In this document: in pieces, positions 8,497-17,622 of the stretch | Position numbering within the stretch: position 1 is the stretch's first letter | Layout of the letters: each line of letters starts with the position of its first letter | NCBI GenBank assembly: GCA_003222395.1 | Contig: QHWB01000030.1 | Coordinates: 172,221 to 236,220 of the forward strand | Origin: Acidobacteriota bacterium | Lineage (GTDB): Bacteria > Acidobacteriota > Vicinamibacteria > Vicinamibacterales > CAVVIG01 | DNA: 64,000 nt | Direction: 5' to 3' | Notes under the pieces: generated by a model | Told to the model about the DNA's origin: nothing | What the model saw: only the letters and a program-made list of their open reading frames with translations | Database searches by the model: none | Made by a program: the position numbers and the translations under genes

Positions 8497-9924
8497 ATGA
8501 AAAAAGCTCTTCTGTCCTTTGGCCTGGTGGCGTCGATCGCCGCCTGGCAGATTCTGCCGGGCGGGGCGTCCAGCCATCGTGAAGCGCCGCTGATCAGTCA
8601 GGATCCCATGGCCGACAACACGGATCTCTACGCATTCCGCAGCCCGGATCGTCCCGACACGGTGACGATCATCGCCAACTACATCCCGCTCGAGTCGCCG
8701 GCCGGCGGGCCGAACTTTCCTGCCTTCGACGACACGGTCCTCTACGAGATCCACGTCGACAACGATGGCGACGCGAAGGAAGACCTGACCTACCAATTCC
8801 GATTCCAGACCGAAACCCGAAATCCCGACACGTTTCTCTACAACACCGGTCCCATCGCCTCGCTCGACGATCCGAACTGGAACCGGCGCCAGACCTACAC
8901 CGTGCGGCTGATCCGGCAGGGTCGCGGCGGCTCGGAGAAGGCGGAAGTGCTTGGCGCGAGCCTGACGACGCCGCCCGACAACATCGGGCCGCGCTCGACA
9001 CCGAACTATGTTGCGCTCGCCGACGCGGCGGTGCACACGCTGCGCGGCGGCATCAAAGTCTTCGCCGGCCAGCGTGACGATCCCTTCTTCGTCGATCTGG
9101 GCTCGGTCTTCGATCTCGCGGGACTGCGTCCTTTCAACGCCTTCCACGCCATCCCGCTGCCGCCGGAGCCGGGACGCGACGCCGTCGCGCGGTACAACAC
9201 GCACTCGATCGCGATCCAGGTGCCGATCGCGCAGCTCGTGCAGAGCCCGCGGACGACGATCGGCGTCTACGCGAGCGCAAGCCGTCAGCAGGTCCGCATC
9301 CTGCGGAAGGACGGCATGAGCAACGACGAAGGACCGTTCGTGCAGGTGTCGCGGCTCGGCGAACCGCTCATCAACGAGGTCGTGATCCCGCTCGGACGAA
9401 AAGACTCGTGGAACCGAACGGACCCTGAAGACGACGGGCAGTTCGAGAGCTTCTACACCAATCCCGAGGTATCGCGGCTGGAGAACGCGTTGTACGGAAC
9501 GCCGCCGCAGGGTCACGCAGGCGGCGCGCTCATGCCGATCGCCGAAACGGGCCGCGCCGACCTCGTCGCGATTCTGCTGACGGGCGTCCCGGGACTGAAC
9601 TTCACCGGACCCAGGAAGGCCGATCTCCTGCGACTCAACACCGCGATCGCGCCGAGCGCCGCCGTCGGGATGGGCAACCGGCTGGGCGTCCTCGCCGGCG
9701 ACTTCGCCGGATTCCCCAACGGCCGCCGCCTCGAAGACGACATCGTCGACATCGACCTGCGCGCGTTCGCGGAAGGCTACGGCCCGATCCTGCACGCCGC
9801 ACTCGGCCTTCCCGACAAGAGCCCGAACGATCTGCTCGGCGACGGCGTCGACGCGAACGACAAGCCGTTTCTCAGCCGATTCCCGTACGTCGCGACGCCG
9901 CATCAGGGCTATGAGGTTCCATAG
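8497..9924 (+). CDS. DUF4331 domain-containing secreted protein
   Basis: The ATG at 8497 is chosen over 8479 because AAGGAGG at 8482-8488 is correctly spaced from it. The 475-residue product starts with a signal peptide (residues ~1-23) followed by the family signature 'SSHREAPLISQDPMADNTDLYAFRSPD'. Further conserved pieces are 'GPNFPAFDDTVLYEIHVDNDGDAKEDLTYQFRF', 'RPFNAFHAIPLP', 'NTHSIAIQVPI' and 'DDIVDIDLRAFAEGYG'. Its length spans the full DUF4331 domain. The function is not known; the Asp-rich patches might bind metal. The next gene starts immediately after its stop codon, so the TPR protein is almost certainly co-transcribed. Confidence 0.93.
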   Translation: MKKALLSFGLVASIAAWQILPGGASSHREAPLISQDPMADNTDLYAFRSPDRPDTVTIIANYIPLESPAGGPNFPAFDDTVLYEIHVDNDGDAKEDLTYQFRFQTETRNPDTFLYNTGPIASLDDPNWNRRQTYTVRLIRQGRGGSEKAEVLGASLTTPPDNIGPRSTPNYVALADAAVHTLRGGIKVFAGQRDDPFFVDLGSVFDLAGLRPFNAFHAIPLPPEPGRDAVARYNTHSIAIQVPIAQLVQSPRTTIGVYASASRQQVRILRKDGMSNDEGPFVQVSRLGEPLINEVVIPLGRKDSWNRTDPEDDGQFESFYTNPEVSRLENALYGTPPQGHAGGALMPIAETGRADLVAILLTGVPGLNFTGPRKADLLRLNTAIAPSAAVGMGNRLGVLAGDFAGFPNGRRLEDDIVDIDLRAFAEGYGPILHAALGLPDKSPNDLLGDGVDANDKPFLSRFPYVATPHQGYEVP

Positions 9925-11166
9925 ATGCTGTCCTCGACGCGTGCACGCCATCTCACTATCGCCGTCGCGATTCTCGCTGGAATCGCGGCGGCGGTCGCGC
10001 CGCACCTGATTTCGCGGGTTTCACCGCCTCGCGATGAGCCGATCACCATCGGGCCGGCCGTCGGCATGCCGGGCGGGCCGCCGACGTCGAGCGAAGGGCT
10101 GCGGCAACGCATCACGGAGATGGAGGATCGCATCCGCCGGGAACCTCGCGACATCGGCGCGGCGGTACTGCTCGCCGATGCGCTGCTGCGTCAGGCTCGC
10201 GCGACCGCCGACGGCCGGCCGGCGAATCGAGCCGGTGAAGTGTTGAAGACGGTCCTCGAAGAAATGCCCGCGCAGTACGACGCGCTGCGAATGCTCGGCG
10301 CCATCGAGCTCTCGCAGCACCGGTTCCGCGAGGCGCTCGAAGCCGCTCGACGCGCGCGCGATCTGCGGCCTGAGGACGCGTGGAACTACGGCGTCATGGG
10401 CGACGCCCTGATCGAGCTCGGCGAGTACGACAAGGCCTTCGAGGCGTTCGACACGATGGTCACGATGCGCCCGAGCGCCGCGGCGTACGCGCGCGTCGCC
10501 TACGCGCGCGAGCTGCGGGGAAACCCCGCGGGCGCGTTACAGGCGATGCAGATGGCGCAGCAGGCGACGCCGGTTCAGGATCCGGAGGCGCAGGCGTGGT
10601 ACGCCGCGCAGATCGGTGAGCTGGATCTGAAGCTGGAAAGGTTCGACGACGCGATTCGCGAATATCGTCGAGCCGCATTCGTGTTTCCGAACTATCCGCA
10701 GGCGGTGATCGGCCTTGGCAAGGTGAACGCTGCACGCGGAAAACGAGACGAGGCGCTGGCCATCTATCTCGAACAGCTGAAACGTACGCCGACGCTCGAC
10801 CTCGCATCGCGAATCGGCGATCTCTACGCCGAACGCGGCGATGTCACCGCATCGGAGCATTACTATCAGTTGGCGGAAGATCTGGCTGGACCCGCTGTCG
10901 CGCAAACCGAAGCGAACCTGGCGCTGTTCCTCGCGGAGCGGGATCGCAAGCTGCCGGAAGCGCTCGCGATCGCCCAGGCCGTCGCCGCCACACGCGACGA
11001 TATCTTCACCCGGGACGCGTTGGCGTGGGCGTACTACAAGGTTGGCCGGATCGACGACGCCTTCGCCGCGTCGGAGCGCGCGTTGCGAACCGGAACGCGC
11101 GACGAGCGGGTGCGCTCGCACGCAGCACGGATTCGCGCGGCCAGAACGTCGAAACGCAGCCGCTGA
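9925..11166 (+). CDS. Membrane-anchored tetratricopeptide repeat protein
   Basis: This 413-residue protein has an N-terminal hydrophobic anchor (residues ~8-30, 'LTIAVAILAGIAAAVAPHL') and then a solenoid of TPR motifs. Examples are 'PAQYDALRMLGAIELSQHRFREALEAARRARDLRPEDAWNY...' continuing into 'GEYDKAFEAFDTMVTMRP', 'ERFDDAIREYRRAAFVFPNYPQAVIGLGKV' and 'GKRDEALAIYLEQLKRTP'. About eight repeats can be counted by eye. Its ATG directly follows the TAG of the DUF4331 gene with no gap, so translation is probably coupled. TPR proteins scaffold complexes, and the pairing suggests it handles or partners the secreted DUF4331 protein. No catalytic domain is present. Confidence 0.9.
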   Translation: MLSSTRARHLTIAVAILAGIAAAVAPHLISRVSPPRDEPITIGPAVGMPGGPPTSSEGLRQRITEMEDRIRREPRDIGAAVLLADALLRQARATADGRPANRAGEVLKTVLEEMPAQYDALRMLGAIELSQHRFREALEAARRARDLRPEDAWNYGVMGDALIELGEYDKAFEAFDTMVTMRPSAAAYARVAYARELRGNPAGALQAMQMAQQATPVQDPEAQAWYAAQIGELDLKLERFDDAIREYRRAAFVFPNYPQAVIGLGKVNAARGKRDEALAIYLEQLKRTPTLDLASRIGDLYAERGDVTASEHYYQLAEDLAGPAVAQTEANLALFLAERDRKLPEALAIAQAVAATRDDIFTRDALAWAYYKVGRIDDAFAASERALRTGTRDERVRSHAARIRAARTSKRSR

Positions 11167-11210
11167 GCGCGCAGGAGAAATATCTAGTTCGTTCGTACTT
11201 GGAAAGAGTT

Positions 11211-12323
11211 TTATCCGGGAGCCGCTCCCTGTGTGTTGACGTAAACCGAGTAGAGCGACTGGCTCGCGGCCATGAAGAGGCGGTTGCGTTTGGGTCCGCC
11301 GAAGCACAGGTTCGCGCACGCTTCGGGCAGACGGATGCGTCCGATCAACTTGCCCTGCGGCGTCCACACGGTGACGCCGCTGTAGCCGATCGAACGTCCC
11401 GCGTTGCTCGAGCACCAGACGTTGCCGTCGACGTCGCACCGAACCCCGTCGGGCGAGCACTTCACGCCGTCGACGATGAAATCGGCGAAGCGGCGCGGCG
11501 ACGAGATCGTGTTGTCCGACGCGACGTCGGCCGCGAAGACGTCGCCCTTGCCGCCGGGACCGGCATCGCCCGGTCCTCTGCCGGTGCTGACGACGTAGAG
11601 CTTCTTGTAATCGGGAGAGAACGCGAGCCCGTTCGGATCCGGAACCTGATCCTCGGTGATCACCTGCGTCAGTTTTCCGCTCTTGTCGACGTGATACACC
11701 GCCGTCGGCAATTCGCGCGGCTCGGGTTTACCCTCGTACAGGCTGCGGCCGTACGGCGGATCGGTGAACCAGTAGCTGCCGTCGGGATGCGGTACGACGT
11801 CGTTCGGCGAGTTCAGACGCTTGCCGTTGAACGATTCGGCGATCACCGTCACCGTCCCGTCGTGCTCGTAGCGGACCACGCGGCGCGTCAGGTGCTCGCA
11901 TGAGAGCTGGCGTCCCTGGAAGTCGAAGGTGTTGCCGTTCGAGTTGTTCGCCGGATTGCGGAACACCGTGACGCGCTCGTCGTCTTCGAGCCAGCGAAGC
12001 TGACGATTGTTCGGGATGTCGCTCCAGACGAGATACCGACCCTCTCCACACCACGCCGGTCCCTCGGCCCAGAGCGCACCGGTCCAGAGCCGTTTGATCG
12101 GCGTGTTGCCGAGCACATACCTGCCGAACATCGGATCGACGACGACGATGTCGGGATCCATGTAGGTGTTCGGCGGCGCGTTCGGGCTGAAGTCGCGCGG
12201 CGGCGTGCTGACGGTGCTCGGCGGCGTCGCCGGTCCCGGCTGCGGCGGCTGCGCGTACACGCCGCGCGCGCCGAACGCCGCGACGGCACCAAGGCTCTTA
12301 ACGAAGTGACGGCGCGACAGCAT
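11211..12323 (-). CDS. SMP-30/gluconolactonase-like (LRE family) hydrolase with Tat signal
   Basis: The start at 12323 gives 370 residues beginning 'MLSRRHFVKSLGAVAAFGARG', a twin-arginine signal, so the protein is probably exported folded. The body is a six-bladed SMP-30/LRE propeller: 'WAEGPAWCGEGRYLVWSDIPNNRQLRW', 'LNSPNDVVPHPDGSYWFTDPPYG', 'DPNGLAFSPDYKKLYVV' and 'GVKCSPDGVRCDVDGNVWCSS'. These contain the Glu, Asn and Asp metal ligands expected of calcium/zinc-dependent sugar lactonases. It overlaps the end of the oxidoreductase gene by 26 bp, consistent with a sugar oxidation then lactone hydrolysis sequence. Confidence 0.9.
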   Translation of the reverse strand: MLSRRHFVKSLGAVAAFGARGVYAQPPQPGPATPPSTVSTPPRDFSPNAPPNTYMDPDIVVVDPMFGRYVLGNTPIKRLWTGALWAEGPAWCGEGRYLVWSDIPNNRQLRWLEDDERVTVFRNPANNSNGNTFDFQGRQLSCEHLTRRVVRYEHDGTVTVIAESFNGKRLNSPNDVVPHPDGSYWFTDPPYGRSLYEGKPEPRELPTAVYHVDKSGKLTQVITEDQVPDPNGLAFSPDYKKLYVVSTGRGPGDAGPGGKGDVFAADVASDNTISSPRRFADFIVDGVKCSPDGVRCDVDGNVWCSSNAGRSIGYSGVTVWTPQGKLIGRIRLPEACANLCFGGPKRNRLFMAASQSLYSVYVNTQGAAPG

Positions 12324-13272
12324 AGATCTCGTCCTCGACGGCGGCAACGCGCCGTCCCATCTCGCCGTCGACGGCCGGCGCACGATTGCCGGCGACGGCG
12401 TCGACGAAGTCTTCAATCAATGGCAGGTGCACGTTTGCAGCAGGCGGATGCGACTCGTGGCGCTCGACGCCCTCGACGCGGATACGCAGCTCGCCGCTGT
12501 TGAGATCGCCGACCTGAATCGATCCGCGCGAGCCGGCGATCTCGAGCGTGTCGCGGCGCTCACCGGCGGCATGCGTCACGGCCAGCGTGGCGCAGGGGCC
12601 GCGATCGAACTGCAGGACCACCGCAGATGTGTCCTCGACGGCGCGCGCGAAGACGACATTTGCCGTCACGCCTGCCGCACGCCGCACCGCGCCGAACAGG
12701 TGCAGCAGCACTTCGATCCGATGGCAGCCGAAGTCCATCATCGGGCCGCCACCCGCTCGCGACGGATCGAGCAACCAGATGCGCGGATGATCGGGCGGCG
12801 GATCGAACGGCTCGAACGCGGTCATCTGCGCGACGACTGGATCGCCGATCTCACACGATGCGACGAGCGCCTTGATCCGCTGCACGACCGGATAGAAACG
12901 TCGATAGTACGCGATCCCCAGCCGCACGCCGTTGGCGCGGCAGGCCGCGATCATCTGATCGCATTCGGCCGCATCCATCGCCATCGGCTTCTCACAGAGA
13001 ACGTGCTTTCCCGCTTCGGCTGCAGCGATCGTCTGCTCCGCGTGGACGTGGACCGGGGTCGCAACGTACACGCCTTCCACCTCGGGGTCGACCACGAGGT
13101 CGCGCCAGCGCGCATGCCAACGGCGAGCGCCGAAGGCCGAGGCGAACTCCGCCGCCAGGTCGGCGCGCGCGCGGCTGACCGCGACGAGCTCGCACGCCGG
13201 CGAATCGCGCATCGCCGGCGCGACGCGGCGACGCGCGATATCACCAGCGCCGATGAGACCCCAATGGAACAT
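12298..13272 (-). CDS. Gfo/Idh/MocA family NAD(P)-dependent oxidoreductase
   Basis: The start is placed at 13272, where 'MFHWGLIGAGDIARR' begins the Rossmann fold with its glycine motif at residues 8-12; the frame stays open upstream through repeat and receptor DNA but has no meaning there. The 324-residue product has the family hallmark EKP (94-96, 'VLCEKPMAMDAAE') and the C-terminal alpha/beta domain with 'GGGPMMDFGCHRIEVLLHLFG', which supplies the catalytic His. These enzymes oxidise sugars, inositols or sugar acids. The SMP-30 lactonase follows with a 26-bp overlap and the TonB receptor and IclR regulator lie upstream on the same strand. The exact sugar is unknown. Confidence 0.92.
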   Translation of the reverse strand: MFHWGLIGAGDIARRRVAPAMRDSPACELVAVSRARADLAAEFASAFGARRWHARWRDLVVDPEVEGVYVATPVHVHAEQTIAAAEAGKHVLCEKPMAMDAAECDQMIAACRANGVRLGIAYYRRFYPVVQRIKALVASCEIGDPVVAQMTAFEPFDPPPDHPRIWLLDPSRAGGGPMMDFGCHRIEVLLHLFGAVRRAAGVTANVVFARAVEDTSAVVLQFDRGPCATLAVTHAAGERRDTLEIAGSRGSIQVGDLNSGELRIRVEGVERHESHPPAANVHLPLIEDFVDAVAGNRAPAVDGEMGRRVAAVEDEIYAVAPSLR

Positions 13273-13409
13273 TGCTGATTTCAGATTGCTGATTGCTGAT
13301 TGTTCTGATTGCTGATTGTTCTGATTGCAGGCGCCGATTGCTCGTCGATTGAATGCCGCCAATCGGCAATCAATCAGCAATCTGAAATCTGCAATCAGCA
13401 ATTTCAGAT
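13271..13409. repeat. Inverted and tandem 'GATTGCTGATT' repeat
   Basis: Positions 13277-13294 and 13372-13389 form an 18-bp perfect inverted repeat (AATCAGCAATCTGAAATC in the right arm). The left half also carries two perfect tandem copies of the 16-mer GATTGCTGATTGTTCT (13291-13306, 13307-13322). The tract is AT-richer than its surroundings and separates the receptor stop from the oxidoreductase start, whose ATG lies inside the edge of the repeat. It may be a mobile palindromic element or an mRNA hairpin near the start. Confidence 0.8.
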
Positions 13410-13412
13410 GTC

Positions 13413-16400
13413 TCAGAATTTCATCTTCACCGCCACCTGCACCTGCCGCTCCGTCGTCCCGCACAGCGCGCACGACGGGCTCGCGAGCATCGCGGAGATG
13501 GTGCCGAACGCCGAGTTGCCCAGCTGGCCGTTGGGGTTGGCGAACTGCGGGTGGTTCAGGATGTTGAACGCTTCGATTCGCGCTTCGGTCTGCATCGCCC
13601 CGATCTTCGTGTTCTTGATCAGCGACAGGTCGACGTTGAAGTCGCCCGGACCGCGCACGCTGTTGCGTCCGGTGTTGCCGAACGTGCCGCTCGAATCGGC
13701 CGTCTGCCTGAAGCACGACGTGTTGAACCACTGCGCGATCGTCGGGTTCGACAGCACCGGGTCGCAGATCGTGTCGGGACGGTTGTTCGTGATGCCCGTC
13801 GACAGCATCGTCTGCGACTGCGTGATCGTGATCGGCAGGCCGGTGCGCAGATACAGGATGCCGCTGATCTGCCAGCCGCCGTACGCCCGCTGCGCCGCCC
13901 ACGGCAGCTCGTAAATCCAGTTCGAGCTGAACGTCTGCATGACGTCGTAGTCGGCCGGCCCTCGGTTGTACTCCGGATTGAAGATGTTGGTCAGCGTCAC
14001 CGTGCCGTCGTTGTCCGAGTTGAGATCGATGGCGCGGCCGAGCGTGTAGGAGTTCAGGAAGGAGAAGTGGTTCGCCGAGCGGCGCTGGAATTTCATCAAC
14101 AGGCCGTTGTATTCCACGTAACCGGTGCTCGACAGCGTGCCGACGGTGCGCAGCGCCGGATCGATCTTCGCGAACGGACGGTTGACGTTCTGATCCGTGA
14201 CGCCGACGATCGGCGGCGCCTGATTCAGATCGGTCTTGAGCGCAGCGTCCTTCGTCCGCGATCCGGAATACGCGACCTCGATCATGTAGTTGGCGCCGAA
14301 CTGCCGCTGCACGTTGACGTTGAAGTTGTGCGCGTGCGCGTCGCGGAAGTTGGGGTCGAACGCCGATCGCGTGGAACCGGCCGGCGGCAGATCGGGACGC
14401 ACGCCCGGCGGCGGCGGCAGACCGTCGGACAGATGGATGTTCGTGCCGAAGGTCGTCGTGAACGCCTGCGCCTGCAGGAACGGCTGGTTCTGCGCCTTCG
14501 ACGAGGAGGTGCCGCCGGGCGTGAAGTTCCAGAAGATGCCGTAGCCGCCGCGGACGATCGTGCGGCCGTTCCCGGTGACGTCGTACGCGAAGCCGAAGCG
14601 CGGACCGAAATCCTTGCGCGAATAGGTCTGCAGGTAGCGGCCGACGCTGATGCCGTTGATGACCGCGTTCTGCGACGCGACGACGAACCTGCCGGTCGGG
14701 ACGTCGAAATTCGACTGACGATCGTCGACCTCGACCCACGGCACGAACAGATCCCAGCGCAGGCCGGCGTTGATCGTCAGGCGATCGGTCGCGCGGATGT
14801 CGTCCTGGAAGTAGGCGGCGGCTTCGGGGCGCACCTCGTTGTAGGTGTTCGCGTCGAAGAGCGCGCGGCTCGCGTTGCTGGCGTAGCCGAGCAGGAAGCT
14901 AGCCACGTCGAATCCGGTGTTGCCGATCGGCGTGCAGCCGCTCGTGATGCCGGCGCAGTTCGAGGTGAGGTTCTGCGTGAAGTCGAAGCGGCCGACGATG
15001 GTGTCTGCGTTGAGAATCTCGCGCGAGCGGTGCGTGAAGCTGCCGCCTGCTTTGAGCGTGTGACGGCCGGCGACGTGCGTCACGTTGTCGAAGAACTGGA
15101 TGTCGTTCTGGTTCGTGATGAGCGGCTGGTTGCCGTTCGATCCGAGATTCCTCGAGCCGTTCCCGCCGCCGGTCGTCGTCGTGAAGATGATCTGGCTCAT
15201 CGCCGACGTGGCGTCGTTCAGATTGATGCCGGGCAATCCCACAGACTTTGCCGGGTTCTGCAGATAATCGACCGGCGTCATGAAGAACTTGATCGAGCTC
15301 CAGCCGAGACGGAACTCGTTCAGCCAGTTCGAGCTGAAGGTGTGCGTGTCGTTCAGCGCCAGCCCCTGCGCCTTGATGTTGCCTTCGCCGGCGCCGAAGG
15401 TGAACCCCGCGTCGCCGTGTGGCAGCGTCGCCGGCAGCACCCGGTGCGTCTTCTCGTAGCTGTAGCGCACGAAGAACCGGTTCTTGCCGGTGAGCGCGTG
15501 ATCCACCTTCGCGTCGATCTGATTGTCCTGGCGCTCGAGCGTCGGGTTGATCAGGTAGTTGTTGATCGTCTGGCCGTTCGCGCCCGCAACACCGCCGGTG
15601 TTCGCTTCAGGAATCAACTGGTTGAGGATGTTCTTCGAGGCCGGATCCCAGCGTTCCTGCGGAATGACGTTGCCGGGGAACGGCAGGTGCGTGACCGGAT
15701 CGTAGATGACGCGATTGAGCTCGGAGAAATCGCCGGCGCGCATCTTCGCCGACGGCACGGTCGACAGGTACGTCTGTCCCTGTTTCACGCGGTAGCCCTG
15801 ATAATCGAAGAAATAGAACGTCCTGTCCTTCACGATCGGGCCGCCGGCCGTGCCGCCGAACTGATGCTGGCTGAAATCGGGCTTCGGCCGCCCCGCGCGG
15901 TTGTTGAAGAAGTTGTTCGAGTCGAACGCATCGTTGCGCAGGAACTCGAACGCGCTGCCGTGCATCGCATTCGATCCCGATTTGATCTGCAGGTTCACCA
16001 CGCCGCCGAGCGAATGGCCGAACTCCGCGGAGTAGGTGCTCGTCTGCATCTTGAACTCGTCGAGCGCGTCGACGCTCGGGAACAGCACCACCGTCTGCAG
16101 CCACGTCTCGTTGTTGTCGACGCCGTCGAGCATGTAGTTGTTGTCGCGCGGACGCTGCCCGTTCGCCGAGAACGACGCCGACGCACGCCACGCCAGGCTG
16201 CCCGCGCCGTCGATGTTCGCGCCGGGAATGCCGCGCACGACGCCGGGAACGGTGCGCGTGAGGTTGACGAAGTTGCGGCCGTTCAGCGGCAGCGTCTTGA
16301 TCTGCTCTTCCTGAACGGTCGTGCCGAGCTCCGACGAGGCAATCTGCACGAGCGGCGAGCTCGCGGCGACGGTCACGTTCTCGGCGACCGCGCCGATCTG

Positions 16401-16724
16401 CAGCTGCACGTTGATGCGGACGCGCTGGTCGACGCCCAGATCGATGTCGGGAATCGTGACGGTTTTGAAGCCGGGAAGCTCGGACACGAGCCGGTACTTG
16501 CCCGTTGGGAGCGACGGCGCGGTGTATTCACCAACCGAGTCGGTCACGACCGTGCGTGTCAGCCCGGTGCCCAGATTGGTGAGCGTGACGGTCGCGCCCG
16601 GAACGGCGGCGCCCGTGGTGTCTGTTACCGAACCCAGAATGGTCCCGGTGACCGCCTGAGCGGCGACCGGCCGCGGCCACAGACTCGCGGCGACGATGAG
16701 ACACAGTACGACGGCTCTCTTCAC
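13413..16724 (-). CDS. TonB-dependent receptor with carboxypeptidase-like regulatory N-terminus
   Basis: The 1103-residue outer-membrane protein starts at a GTG (16724) with GGAGG about 10 bp upstream and overlaps the IclR stop by GTGA. Order: signal peptide (~1-22), CarboxypepD_reg-like domain ('GTILGSVTDTTGAAVPGATVTLTNLGTG', 'GKYRLVSELPGFKT'), plug ('LPLNGRNFVNLTRTVPGV', 'YMLDGVDNNE', 'EFKMQTSTYSAEFGHSLGGVVNLQIKSG'), then a long beta-barrel ending 'RQVQVAVKMKF' with terminal Phe. This is the Oar-like type found in Acidobacteria and Bacteroidetes, thought to import large substrates. Its place between IclR and sugar-acid enzymes suggests a carbohydrate-derived ligand. Confidence 0.95.
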   Translation of the reverse strand: MKRAVVLCLIVAASLWPRPVAAQAVTGTILGSVTDTTGAAVPGATVTLTNLGTGLTRTVVTDSVGEYTAPSLPTGKYRLVSELPGFKTVTIPDIDLGVDQRVRINVQLQIGAVAENVTVAASSPLVQIASSELGTTVQEEQIKTLPLNGRNFVNLTRTVPGVVRGIPGANIDGAGSLAWRASASFSANGQRPRDNNYMLDGVDNNETWLQTVVLFPSVDALDEFKMQTSTYSAEFGHSLGGVVNLQIKSGSNAMHGSAFEFLRNDAFDSNNFFNNRAGRPKPDFSQHQFGGTAGGPIVKDRTFYFFDYQGYRVKQGQTYLSTVPSAKMRAGDFSELNRVIYDPVTHLPFPGNVIPQERWDPASKNILNQLIPEANTGGVAGANGQTINNYLINPTLERQDNQIDAKVDHALTGKNRFFVRYSYEKTHRVLPATLPHGDAGFTFGAGEGNIKAQGLALNDTHTFSSNWLNEFRLGWSSIKFFMTPVDYLQNPAKSVGLPGINLNDATSAMSQIIFTTTTGGGNGSRNLGSNGNQPLITNQNDIQFFDNVTHVAGRHTLKAGGSFTHRSREILNADTIVGRFDFTQNLTSNCAGITSGCTPIGNTGFDVASFLLGYASNASRALFDANTYNEVRPEAAAYFQDDIRATDRLTINAGLRWDLFVPWVEVDDRQSNFDVPTGRFVVASQNAVINGISVGRYLQTYSRKDFGPRFGFAYDVTGNGRTIVRGGYGIFWNFTPGGTSSSKAQNQPFLQAQAFTTTFGTNIHLSDGLPPPPGVRPDLPPAGSTRSAFDPNFRDAHAHNFNVNVQRQFGANYMIEVAYSGSRTKDAALKTDLNQAPPIVGVTDQNVNRPFAKIDPALRTVGTLSSTGYVEYNGLLMKFQRRSANHFSFLNSYTLGRAIDLNSDNDGTVTLTNIFNPEYNRGPADYDVMQTFSSNWIYELPWAAQRAYGGWQISGILYLRTGLPITITQSQTMLSTGITNNRPDTICDPVLSNPTIAQWFNTSCFRQTADSSGTFGNTGRNSVRGPGDFNVDLSLIKNTKIGAMQTEARIEAFNILNHPQFANPNGQLGNSAFGTISAMLASPSCALCGTTERQVQVAVKMKF

Positions 16725-17560
16725 CTTCGACCTCCATGCGCCGGCAGGGCGGCGCGGTCCGACACGTCTTCGCCAACGGCTCCAAGGTCAATGGAAATCG
16801 CGCGCGCAGCGGCCGTCACGGCCTCGGCGAGATCGCTCCCCTCGAGCCGCTGCGGCATGCGATCGATCGGTCCGGCGATGCTGATCGCGGCGACGACGTC
16901 GCCGGTATGGTTGCGTACTGGCGCGGCGAGGCACCGCACGCCCTTCTCGCGCTCCTGGTCGTCCACCGCGTAGCCGCGCTCGTGCACGATGCGGAGCTCC
17001 TTCAGCAGCCGCTTCGCGGACGTGATCGTCCGCGGCGTGAGCGCCGCGAATTTCTGCGTCGCCGCCCACGCGGCGACTTCGGCCTCCGGACGATACGCGA
17101 GCAGCGCCTTGCCGAGGCCGGTACAGTACGCCGGCAGAATGGCGCCGGCGCGCGAGCGCATGAAGCCGGTCGGGAACGGCCCGAGAATTCGATCGAGGTA
17201 GACCACCTGCCAGTGATCGAGAATCGCCAGCTGGGTCGTCTCGCGCGTGGCGTCGCGCAGCGCCACCAGGTGCGGATGCGCCGTCTCGCGCAAATCGAGG
17301 CCGCCGGCGACGATGTTGCCGAGCACGAAGCACTTGATGCCGAGCTGATACGCGCCGTGGTGCTTCACGACGAACCCCGATTGCTCGAGCGTCGACATCA
17401 GGCGGAACGCCGTCGCGCGCGGGATGCCGGTACGCTCCGCGAGCTCGGCGAGCGACAATCGCGGCTCGCGGAACGAGAACGCGTTCAAGAGCTCCAGCGC
17501 CTTCGCGGCGGCGTCCACCGTATAGCGGCCGCCCGCGACCGCCTTCAACCGGCGTTTCAT
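16721..17560 (-). CDS. IclR family transcriptional regulator
   Basis: The ATG at 17560 gives 279 residues, the usual length; the upstream in-frame extension lacks family similarity. The N-terminal winged helix-turn-helix is clear ('VDAAAKALELLNAFSFREPRLSLAELAERTGIPRATAFRLMSTLEQSGFV'). The C-terminal effector domain has 'RETTQLAILDHWQVVYLDRI', 'AYCTGLGKALLAY', 'ERGYAVDDQEREKGVRCLAAPVRN' and 'AAISIAGPIDRM'. IclR proteins often repress sugar-acid or aromatic catabolism and are released by the substrate. Its stop overlaps the receptor start by four bases, so it is probably transcribed with, and controls, the receptor-oxidoreductase-lactonase unit. Confidence 0.95.
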   Translation of the reverse strand: MKRRLKAVAGGRYTVDAAAKALELLNAFSFREPRLSLAELAERTGIPRATAFRLMSTLEQSGFVVKHHGAYQLGIKCFVLGNIVAGGLDLRETAHPHLVALRDATRETTQLAILDHWQVVYLDRILGPFPTGFMRSRAGAILPAYCTGLGKALLAYRPEAEVAAWAATQKFAALTPRTITSAKRLLKELRIVHERGYAVDDQEREKGVRCLAAPVRNHTGDVVAAISIAGPIDRMPQRLEGSDLAEAVTAAARAISIDLGAVGEDVSDRAALPAHGGRR

Positions 17561-17569
17561 TGGGTGAAA
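17555..17569. promoter_or_regulatory. TTTCA-N5-TGAAA inverted repeat over the IclR start
   Basis: The short symmetric motif spans the IclR start codon and the bases just upstream. IclR regulators frequently bind imperfect palindromes at their own promoters, so this could serve autoregulation. The arms are only 5 bp and chance occurrence is quite possible. Confidence 0.22.
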
Positions 17570-17622
17570 TGGTATATCGCAGAGTGAACACGGAGTCAAC
17601 GCACATCGCGACGTCTGCGTTG

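Noticed and set aside
8347-10005. A 552-codon minus-strand open frame over the DUF4331 gene
   Set aside because: It mirrors the DUF4331 coding strand and has no domain or ribosome site.
12298-14739. An 813-codon open frame that includes the oxidoreductase
   Set aside because: Only the last 324 codons encode a protein family; the upstream part lies antisense or out of frame with the TonB receptor and crosses the repeat. High GC content keeps frames open.
13551-16973. A 1140-codon open frame opposite the TonB receptor
   Set aside because: It is an antisense shadow: Arg/Val/Asp-rich sequence without any family motif, while the other strand encodes a full receptor.
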